From positions 1 through 37,170 of the IMG/VR virus record IMGVR_UViG_3300048597_000656: a DNA stretch of 37,170 nt. One strand, 5' to 3'. The stretch comes from a virus. This document shows, in pieces, positions 23,666-29,786 of this stretch. The notes under the pieces were generated by a model, which was given only the letters and a program-made list of their open reading frames with translations, was not told the DNA's origin and made no database searches. Position 1 is the first letter of the stretch. Each line of letters opens with the position of its first letter. The position numbers and the translations under genes are program-made.

Positions 23666-25081
23666 CTAGGCCCAGATCGGCGTGAAGCGGCGAGCCGTCG
23701 CGCGGTCGGGCGTGCCCGGCTTGTGGATCATCACCCAGACCTTGTCGCCCTCGACTAGCGCGCCCGGCGTGATCGCGACGTTGAGTTCGCCGGTGCTGTC
23801 CGTCGTCGCGCCCGCGAGCACCTGGTCGGGACCGGGATTCGCGACCGTCGGGCCGCTCGCGCTGCGCCACACGGAGACCGTGAGACCGCTTTCCGAGGTC
23901 CACGGCGTGCCGTCCTTGGCGATCAGCCGGTCCCGGAGGTACGGGACCGTCGCGCCGCCCCCGGAGATTGCGATCGTGACGTCAGCCGACCATCCGGTGC
24001 CGTCCTGAATCCGCCCGGTCAGGCTGGTCGCGGTCGTCGACCCGCTGACGGTGCCGTCCGCGTTGACGGTCAGGACGCCGCCGCCGGTGTCGTACTCGAG
24101 CTGGTGCCCCGGCGCGATGTCGGTCGGGTCGCCCTCGAGCCGGTACGCCGCGGTCGTGTCCAGCGTCCCGAACGTCACCCACGCGCGGCCCGCGGGCGGC
24201 GTGATCGGTGCGTTCTGCCCGCTAACGGCCGCGAGCGACAGGTTCGCGGTATCGCTACCGACGACCGCACGCAGCGTGGTCGCGGTGCCGTAGCGCAGCA
24301 GGCCGCCCGTGCCGAACCCGGTCACGTTGAACGTGCCCGACGTGGCGTTGCCCGTGACCTGAGTCTGCGTGACGACCGTCGCGCCCTGCACGAGTGCGAT
24401 CGTGCGGTCGCCGGTCGTCGCGCCGAGGTTCGTGCCGGTGAACGCGACGCCGGTTTGCGTGCTGGTCAGGATCTCGTCGGTGTCGACGTCGGTCAGCGAC
24501 GGGGTTGCGCCACCCGAAACGCCGTCCGTCCAGTTATCGACGGTGTACTGGTCGCGGGCGCTCGCGCCCTGAGCGATGCTGAATCCCGGGTTCCCGCCGG
24601 TCTTCGGCGTGCCGTCGGTACCGGAGAACACGGACGTAGGCGTGACGTCGCCCTCGCCCAGCGATACGCGGATGCCGCCCCCGGCCTCCTGCGCGACCCG
24701 CACCGTGATGCCGGTTGTCGCAGGGCTCGAGAACCCGTGGGCTACGTTGAACTGCCCGAGGAAGAGCGAGCCGTCCTTGTAGAGCGACCATGCCGTGGCA
24801 AAGACCCGAACGCGGTACGAGTCGTTGGCGTCCGTGCCATTGCAGAACACTTCGCGCGTGCCGTCGGACCAATCGCCCGGGCGGAAGAAGATCTGCGACG
24901 CCTGGATCTGCGGCTGGCTGTTCGAGTAGCGATATGCAGCGTTCGAGTAGCCGGTGTTGATCTGCACCGCGTTCGACTGAACGACGCACCGATCGCCTTG
25001 ACCGGCCGAGTTCACCCACTTGGGGTCGTGTGTCGAAAGCGCCGTACCGTTGGCGTTGTTGAAGAAATTGTCGGACGCCAT
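23666..25081 (-). CDS. multi-domain beta protein, fibre candidate
   Basis: The 471-residue protein begins MASDNFFNNANGTALSTHDPKW and has a jelly-roll/LamG-like domain to about residue 190 (IFFRPGDWSDGTREVFCNG, VFATAWSLYKDGSLFLG). Ig-like domains (GVAFTGTNLGATTGDRTIAL) and a C-terminal beta domain with LTVSVWRSASGPTVANPG follow. The mix of glycan-binding-like and Ig-like domains is typical of fibre or surface-binding proteins. It overlaps the tailspike candidate stop by one base (TAATG). Confidence 0.65.
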   Translation of the reverse strand: MASDNFFNNANGTALSTHDPKWVNSAGQGDRCVVQSNAVQINTGYSNAAYRYSNSQPQIQASQIFFRPGDWSDGTREVFCNGTDANDSYRVRVFATAWSLYKDGSLFLGQFNVAHGFSSPATTGITVRVAQEAGGGIRVSLGEGDVTPTSVFSGTDGTPKTGGNPGFSIAQGASARDQYTVDNWTDGVSGGATPSLTDVDTDEILTSTQTGVAFTGTNLGATTGDRTIALVQGATVVTQTQVTGNATSGTFNVTGFGTGGLLRYGTATTLRAVVGSDTANLSLAAVSGQNAPITPPAGRAWVTFGTLDTTAAYRLEGDPTDIAPGHQLEYDTGGGVLTVNADGTVSGSTTATSLTGRIQDGTGWSADVTIAISGGGATVPYLRDRLIAKDGTPWTSESGLTVSVWRSASGPTVANPGPDQVLAGATTDSTGELNVAITPGALVEGDKVWVMIHKPGTPDRATARRFTPIWA

Positions 25082-26754
25082 TACGCCGGCACCAGCTCAA
25101 TGTTCGCGCCGACGTCTGCGCCGTCCGTCGCCGCGCCCTTGTAAGCGCTTCCTGCAGCCAGGCGATAGTTCCCGCCGGCGTAGTTGACGAAATTCGCCGT
25201 GTCGAACGTCGCCGGGTAGAAGTTGTTCGCAGGATGCGTGCCCGCACTCGCGCCGGGCAGCACGTTCTTGCGGAAGTCGGCGGACGGCGCGCCCGCGGTG
25301 AGCCCTGCCGCGCCGAACGTGAAGCTGCCCGATGGGTACGTACTGCCAAGCTGGTACGCGGCCGCGGGGAGGATGTTGTCGCGAAACACGAAGCCGGTCA
25401 TCTGCTCGCTGCTGCTGGCCATCTGGCAGCCCCACGACGCGGTGCTCGTCCAGAGGAACGAGTTGTGGAACACCGTCACGTCGTCGCCGCCGCTGAACTG
25501 CGCGACGAACTGCTGCCCGCCTCCACTGGGGTTGCCGAGCAGCACGAGGTTGTCGTGGCAGGAAATCCGCTTCGTCCGCCCGGACGCGTGGATGTTGTCC
25601 GTACCGAGCGTCTGAATGAACTTGCAGACGTTCACGCATCGGTTGTAGCGGAGCGTGATGTCCTCGCAGACCGCGAACGTGTCGCCGCCGTCCTGGTTTC
25701 GCACGGTGACCGGGAACACGAACGACGGCGGCGCCGCGTCCCACAGGTTCTCGAAGACGTTGTTCTCACACAGCGCCCGGCGGCACTTCTTGAACTCGGC
25801 CAGCGCCTTGCACGACGGACGGCCGATGTAGGCCAGGTCGCGGAAGTAGTGGTTTCCCGTGATCGTGATGTCGGACGGGATGCCAGTCGCCTCCGAGCCG
25901 GTATCGCCGCCGCCGAACATCGTCGTTTCGCCGATCGCCTCGAGGAAGTTGTTCCGGATGAGGTGCGGCCCGCGTCCGCACCACGCGACGTAGGCTTGCG
26001 CGTCGCGACCGGTCGTGCCGCCGGCGTCCGTCCAGACGATGTTGTCGACGCGAGAGTCGACGAGCGCGATGTGATCGCCGTGCGCCTGCACGCCGCGCAG
26101 GCACTGGTTCGAGCCGTTGCCGTCGAGAATGCACCGGTCAATCGTGATGTAAGACGGCAGGTTCGCCGCCACGGTTTCCGTCGAGTTCTGCGGACCGATG
26201 CAGATCAGCGCCTGGCACCAGTTCGAGCCGCGCGGGATGACCCGAAGGCCGACGAGTCGCCAGTAGGACGACTGCGCCGGGAACGACAAACCGATGCCCG
26301 TGCTGAAGTTGTCGGCCGTCAGCGTCGGCATACTCGACGCGTCGGTCGCAATGGCGCGCACGCCGACCACCGGCAATCCCACGCCCGGCAGTGCCGTCGT
26401 CATCACGTAGATCCATCCCGTCCCCGTCTTCGTCGGGAACGTGAACGAACCATTGAAAGTGCTTCCGGACTGCACGAGGATCGTGTCGCCGCGCGCGCAG
26501 TTGTTCAGCGCGTACTGCAGACCGCAGTTGGTGCGGTTGCCGGACCCAGTGCCTGCCGCGTTGTTGTCGGAGGTGTTGGTCGCCGTCCAAGTGTTCCCGG
26601 TCGGCGCGCTGTAGGTCGTGTCCACCGTCGCGCGCGGCAATTCCGCGACGCCGTCGAAAGGGCCTCCACCTCCGCCCCCGGCCGGCTTCGACGACCACGC
26701 AAGGCCCGAGGTCACGTACCGCGTCAGCGTCTTCGACTTCAGCGACGTCGGCAC
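25081..26754 (-). CDS. tailspike candidate, right-handed parallel beta-helix
   Basis: The 557-residue protein starts at GTG (26752-26754), with an AAGGA site about 10 bases upstream. After a Gly-rich linker (about 25-32) it shows repeated short strands with asparagine turns: YITIDRCILDGNGSN, IALVDSRVDNIVW, PHLIRNNFLEAIGE, DITITGNHYFRDLAY, ALCENNVFENLWD, EDITLRYNRCVNVC, DVTVFHNSFLW, FVFRDNILP. This is the signature of a pectate-lyase-like beta-helix, the fold of many phage depolymerases. It is the first gene of the late operon. It may bind or cut host surface polysaccharide; catalytic residues cannot be fixed by eye. Confidence 0.75.
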   Translation of the reverse strand: MPTSLKSKTLTRYVTSGLAWSSKPAGGGGGGPFDGVAELPRATVDTTYSAPTGNTWTATNTSDNNAAGTGSGNRTNCGLQYALNNCARGDTILVQSGSTFNGSFTFPTKTGTGWIYVMTTALPGVGLPVVGVRAIATDASSMPTLTADNFSTGIGLSFPAQSSYWRLVGLRVIPRGSNWCQALICIGPQNSTETVAANLPSYITIDRCILDGNGSNQCLRGVQAHGDHIALVDSRVDNIVWTDAGGTTGRDAQAYVAWCGRGPHLIRNNFLEAIGETTMFGGGDTGSEATGIPSDITITGNHYFRDLAYIGRPSCKALAEFKKCRRALCENNVFENLWDAAPPSFVFPVTVRNQDGGDTFAVCEDITLRYNRCVNVCKFIQTLGTDNIHASGRTKRISCHDNLVLLGNPSGGGQQFVAQFSGGDDVTVFHNSFLWTSTASWGCQMASSSEQMTGFVFRDNILPAAAYQLGSTYPSGSFTFGAAGLTAGAPSADFRKNVLPGASAGTHPANNFYPATFDTANFVNYAGGNYRLAAGSAYKGAATDGADVGANIELVPA

Positions 26755-26789
26755 GCGCTCGGTTTCCTTATGTCGGGTGGGCGACGTCG

Positions 26790-26807
26790 GGCGGCTTTAC
26801 AGTCGCC
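26790..26807. promoter_or_regulatory. imperfect palindrome upstream of the late operon
   Basis: GGCGGCT and AGTCGCC form 7-bp arms with one mismatch around TTAC, between the divergent tailspike and PEP-CTERM genes. It could be an operator or an early-transcript hairpin. Confidence 0.3.
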
Positions 26808-26823
26808 GGACCGTTCGGCACGT

Positions 26824-26851
26824 AAGCTACTGATCGCACGGGTGTGCACAA
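26824..26851 (-). promoter_or_regulatory. candidate late promoter with overlapping palindrome
   Basis: On the minus strand TTGTGC (26846-26851) and TAGCTT (26824-26829) are separated by 16 bp, a plausible promoter about 70 bp before the tailspike start. The palindrome TGCAC-AATTC-GTGCA (26845-26859) overlaps the -35 element, as an operator or activator site would. The whole region 26755-26902 is otherwise non-coding. Confidence 0.35.
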
Positions 26852-26902
26852 TTCGTGCATCGTCGGCACCCAAGAGCCGGATCTACCGGCCGGGAGTAGA
26901 CG

Positions 26903-27547
26903 ATGCGATGGAACGTTCTGGCGCCGGTCGCGGCGCTGTGCTTGCTTGCGCCCGCCGCTTACGCGGCCCCGATCATCGGAGGTGAGATCCGAAGCACCGG
27001 CCTCATCGGCGGTGCGTTCGAATTTCAGGGCTCCTACTTCTCGGTCGACGGTCGAGTCGACGACGGGCTGTTCGACCTCGGCCTCGACGTCATCGCGCCG
27101 GGCCAGACCCTGCAGCCGCTCGTCGTCTCGACCGGCGGCAACATCCGGTCCGGATCGGCGACCGTCAGCGGCACGGTGTTCCCGAACATCGCGTGGGGCT
27201 CGATCGTCGCGGAGCGCGGCTCGACGCTGAACGCGCGCGGCGCGCCGATCGCGATCACGGGCACCGGGCGCGTCACGACGCCGTTCACGTTCTCGGGCGC
27301 GCTGTGCGGCATCGTGCCGCCGGCAACCTTCGTCCAGCCGTGTGCCGTCGACCTGCGCGACCTCGTCGGCCAAGGCGTGCTCGAGATGGAGATCGGCGAG
27401 AGTTCGCTGCCCGGCTACTTCCGAACGACGTCGGCCGTCTGGCGCTTCACCGTCCCCGAACCCGCCACCCTCGCCCTGCTCGCGCTCGGCCTGGTCGGCG
27501 CCGGCGCGTCGGTGAGAAAGCGCCGGCCGGGGTCACCGGCCGGCTGA
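26903..27547 (+). CDS. PEP-CTERM sorting domain protein, cargo gene
   Basis: The 214-residue protein has a Sec signal peptide (residues 1-21/22, cleavage near AYAA), a beta-rich body (22-180) with two Cys (135 and 147), and a C-terminal PEP-CTERM signal: VPEPATL (184-190), a hydrophobic helix (188-204) and RKRR (205-208). Such proteins are processed by exosortase in Gram-negative bacteria and usually linked to exopolysaccharide or biofilm matrix. A GGAG site precedes the ATG. It is transcribed against both flanking phage operons, as lysogenic conversion genes often are. Its body belongs to no family I can name. Confidence 0.85.
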   Translation: MRWNVLAPVAALCLLAPAAYAAPIIGGEIRSTGLIGGAFEFQGSYFSVDGRVDDGLFDLGLDVIAPGQTLQPLVVSTGGNIRSGSATVSGTVFPNIAWGSIVAERGSTLNARGAPIAITGTGRVTTPFTFSGALCGIVPPATFVQPCAVDLRDLVGQGVLEMEIGESSLPGYFRTTSAVWRFTVPEPATLALLALGLVGAGASVRKRRPGSPAG

Positions 27548-27808
27548 GGTAGGCGCGCCGCCGAGGGAGTGCGGGCGGCGCTGCCGGAAACAGAAAGCGC
27601 CCGGCGAGCTCGCGCTGGCCGGGCGAAGTCGGGACTACCCGACGGGGATCGACAGGGTCGGCGAACGCCACGGGGCGCGCGAGGCGCGTATCTGCGGGGT
27701 TCGTGCAGATATGCGAGGGGCTCGCCGCGCTGACACGTTCGGCGAGCCTACACGGCTGCCCGCGAATGTAGCGTGCACGAACGAGGAAATGAACGCGCAA
27801 CGCCTGCA
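27548..27808. terminator. intergenic region with three hairpins between convergent genes
   Basis: This gene-free stretch separates the PEP-CTERM gene (+) from the end of the early operon (-). It holds three inverted repeats: CGCCCGGC/GCCGGGCG (27598-27605 and 27618-27625), GCGTATCTGC/GCAGATATGC with one G-U pair (27686-27695 and 27705-27714) and CTCGCCG/CGGCGAG (27721-27727 and 27740-27746). On the minus strand CTTTCTG follows the first hairpin. They probably act as terminators for both strands. Confidence 0.5.
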
Positions 27809-28261
27809 TTACGCGGATATTTTTTGTCGCGACACTTTTTCGAGCGAGTCGTCGATCCGCGCGAGCCAGCCGTCGATGAACACCTTCGCGGCGTCGCGCG
27901 CGTCGTAGAACTCCTGCCGGCTCATCCCGAGCGCCGCGGCCTTCCACTTCGCGGTCCCGCCGTAGACGTAGTACGCGTCCAGCACCAGCGCCTGCAGGTG
28001 CCGTGCGCGGTTGTGCGACACGAGCAGGTAGCGCCAGGCGCGGTTGACGTGCAGCGCGTCGCCGACGTACACCTCGGGGAACCGCTGGCTGACGATGCCC
28101 TGCCCCGCGCCGTCGCGATCCTCGCGGATCGACCCCAGCGTCGAGCCGGTAGGCCCCAGGTACTCACGCGCCTGCCGGCACGGCGCGAGGCCGAGCAGTT
28201 GACGGCGCGTGCACGCCCACTGCTCGCAGACGAGGTCGATCGGGTCGCGGTTACGCGTCAT
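27809..28261 (-). CDS. last early-operon gene, possible late transcription activator (Q-like)
   Basis: The 150-residue protein starts at ATG 28259-28261 with an AAGGAG site 8 bases upstream. The N-terminal part has a Cys (VCEQWACTRRQLLGL), and the C-terminal part (VLDAYYVYGGTAKWKAAALGMSRQEFYDARDAAKVFIDGWL) looks like a sigma-region-4-type helix-turn-helix, as in phage antitermination Q and related late regulators. Its place at the end of the early operon, next to the late operon, supports that role. The assignment is inference, as I cannot confirm the family. Confidence 0.6.
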   Translation of the reverse strand: MTRNRDPIDLVCEQWACTRRQLLGLAPCRQAREYLGPTGSTLGSIREDRDGAGQGIVSQRFPEVYVGDALHVNRAWRYLLVSHNRARHLQALVLDAYYVYGGTAKWKAAALGMSRQEFYDARDAAKVFIDGWLARIDDSLEKVSRQKISA

Positions 28262-28788
28262 CGGTCGATCTCCTTGGGACCCCACGAGGCGAACTCGCGC
28301 TCAGGCGCATTACCGAGCCCGTGGAGCCGCGACAGCCCGTAGGCGGCCAGCAGGAGCGCCTCGGCCCGGTTGTGGTCGCCCTTGCGCTCCAGCGGCGCCG
28401 TAGGGAACAGCGCGCGGGCACGGTCCCGGGCGGCGTTCTTGTCGGGGCCGAGCCCCAGCGCCCGCTTCCACGTCCCGGGCGTCACGAGCTCCCACGGCGT
28501 GACCGACACCTGCAGGGTCGCGAGCAGCGAGCCGATCCCGGCGCCGATCGTGATGCTGGACGTGCCGCCCTGCCCCGGCATGTGCTGCGGCCGCTCGACG
28601 AACGACCGGACGATGTGGCGGCCGGAGCGCGTCTCGGACAGCAGCTCGCGGAAGTCCTCGCCGTGCACCCACGCCAGTTTCCCGTCCCGGCACACCGGCA
28701 GGTCGAACACCGCGACGAACTCGCCGTGCTCGCCGATCGCGGCGCACGCACCGGTCACGCCCGGGTCGATGCCGAGCACCAGCCTCAT
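28258..28788 (-). CDS. RuvC-like Holliday junction resolvase
   Basis: The 176-residue protein has the RNase H-fold motifs of RuvC: VLGIDPGVTG (Asp8), SFVERPQHMPGQG (Glu65), an aromatic/basic TPGTWKRALGLGPDKNAAR segment, and KGDHNRAEALLLAAYG (Asp138, His139, Glu143). Phage members resolve branched DNA before packaging. The size matches bacterial RuvC (about 170). It overlaps both neighbours by ATGA. Confidence 0.88.
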   Translation of the reverse strand: MRLVLGIDPGVTGACAAIGEHGEFVAVFDLPVCRDGKLAWVHGEDFRELLSETRSGRHIVRSFVERPQHMPGQGGTSSITIGAGIGSLLATLQVSVTPWELVTPGTWKRALGLGPDKNAARDRARALFPTAPLERKGDHNRAEALLLAAYGLSRLHGLGNAPEREFASWGPKEIDR

Positions 28789-29018
28789 GCCTCGTCCTCC
28801 GTGAATTCGCGGACCAGGTCGCGCCCCTTCGGCGTGAGCAGCACGAGCAGCCCCTGCCGGGGCGAGTGGCGCTCCTCGACGTACTGCGCGAGGAGCATCC
28901 GCCGCAGCCGGCCGAGGTCCACGCAGCGCGACGGGACCGGCGAGTCGATCTGCGCCAGCCCGCGCAGCCAGGCGAGGTCGGCGTCGGTGACGCCAGGGAC
29001 GACGTGGACGGCGCTCAT
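28785..29018 (-). CDS. small protein, possible winged helix
   Basis: The 77-residue protein has a helical N-terminal half (DADLAWLRGLAQID) and a C-terminal half (LLAQYVEERHSPRQGLLVLLTPKGRDLVREF) that reads like a winged-helix unit. The GLLVLLTPKGRDLV stretch matches the wing and last helix of MarR-like domains. Function unknown. It is coupled to the RuvC and HTH genes by overlaps. Confidence 0.6.
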   Translation of the reverse strand: MSAVHVVPGVTDADLAWLRGLAQIDSPVPSRCVDLGRLRRMLLAQYVEERHSPRQGLLVLLTPKGRDLVREFTEDEA

Positions 29019-29341
29019 GGGCGGCTCCCGAATCGGCTCCAGCCGGTTTCGCGCGGGTCGAAGCCGCGCAGCGTCGCGTCGCGCGGCGGGATCACGATGT
29101 CGCGGCGCTCGCGCTGCCGGCGCACGACGGCACGAGGCGTCGACGAGAGCGGCCGCGGCCCGCCCTTCGCCTGGCTGTGGATGCCGGCCGCGGCGGCGAC
29201 GCGCTGGACGGTGGACTTCGACCCGCCGAGGCGGCGCGCGATCGCGGCGCAGGACTCGCCGGCGCGGATCGCCTCGAGGATCTGCTCGACCTGGTCCGGC
29301 GTGTACCGCGGGGGTCGGCCACCCTTGCCCGCGACGGTCAC
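29015..29341 (-). CDS. small helix-turn-helix protein
   Basis: The 108-residue protein starts at GTG 29339-29341, overlapping the upstream stop as GTGA. It has GKGGRPPRYTPDQVEQILEAIRAGESCAAIARRLGGSKSTVQRVAAAAG, a resolvase/Hin-type helix-turn-helix preceded by an AT-hook-like GRPPRY. The basic C-terminal half has VVRRQRERRD. It is likely to bind DNA, perhaps at the nearby iterons or at late control sites. A longer ATG frame exists upstream but lacks the coupling. Confidence 0.7.
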   Translation of the reverse strand: MTVAGKGGRPPRYTPDQVEQILEAIRAGESCAAIARRLGGSKSTVQRVAAAAGIHSQAKGGPRPLSSTPRAVVRRQRERRDIVIPPRDATLRGFDPRETGWSRFGSRP

Positions 29342-29640
29342 GGCCGCCTCCCGAACGCGCGGTCGCCGTTCGACTGCTCGAGCCACGCGTCGGCCTCGCG
29401 CGCCTCGTCGGCGGTGAAGGTCGACAGCCGGCCCATCCGGGTGACCTCGCCGTCGACCTCGGCCTCGACCCCGGTCAGCTTCACGCCCGGACCGAACGTC
29501 GCGCGGGCGGCGTCGAGCATGGTGAGCAGCCCGCCGTCGACCTTGGCGAGGGATTCGCGGACCTTCGCCCGGTGGCGGTCCTCCGGAGCCGCCGGCTGGG
29601 CCAATGCCGGGCCAATAGGCGAGCCAATAGCCTTGGACAT
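29338..29640 (-). CDS. early-operon protein of unknown function
   Basis: The chosen ATG (29638-29640) has a CAGGAG site 5 bases upstream and gives a 100-residue protein, MSKAIGSPIGPALAQPAAPE to NGDRAFGRRP, with a helical middle (RAKVRESLAKVDGGLLTML). The frame remains open to 29787, where an ATG overlaps the primase-helicase stop as TGATG. That start would add 49 residues read through the iteron region, giving a repetitive low-complexity N-terminus. I prefer the short form, but if the long form is made the repeats lie in coding DNA, as in lambda O. Confidence 0.6.
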   Translation of the reverse strand: MSKAIGSPIGPALAQPAAPEDRHRAKVRESLAKVDGGLLTMLDAARATFGPGVKLTGVEAEVDGEVTRMGRLSTFTADEAREADAWLEQSNGDRAFGRRP

Positions 29641-29780
29641 GCGAACTCCTGTTCGTGCGTTTCTATTGGCCCACCCCGTAGGGGAGAGAGAACCCGGGCC
29701 AATAGAGCCCCGGGTCTCTCCCCCGTGCTCTCTGCCAAAGCGGGCCAATAGCGGGCCAATAGCGGGCCAATGGGCCAATA
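29598..29780. repeat. nine copies of GGGCCAATA, iteron-like array and candidate origin
   Basis: Copies on the plus strand begin at 29598, 29609, 29621, 29696, 29742, 29753, 29764 and 29772, and one inverted copy spans 29664-29672. Most are exact 9-mers GGGCCAATA; three vary by one base (GGGCCAATG at 29598 and 29764, GAGCCAATA at 29621). Neighbours in a cluster are spaced 11-12 bp, or 8 bp at the end, which places sites on one face of the helix. The array lies beside the primase-helicase gene, as replication iterons do. Confidence 0.75.
29681..29724. repeat. long imperfect palindrome inside the iteron array
   Basis: The left arm (29681-29698, GGGGAGAGAGAACCCGGG) and right arm (29709-29724, CCCGGGTCTCTCCCCC) pair with a two-base bulge around a 10-base loop that contains part of one iteron. 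No U-tract follows on the minus strand. It could extrude as a cruciform at an origin or act as an RNA hairpin between two genes. Confidence 0.7.
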
Positions 29781-29786
29781 GGCTCA

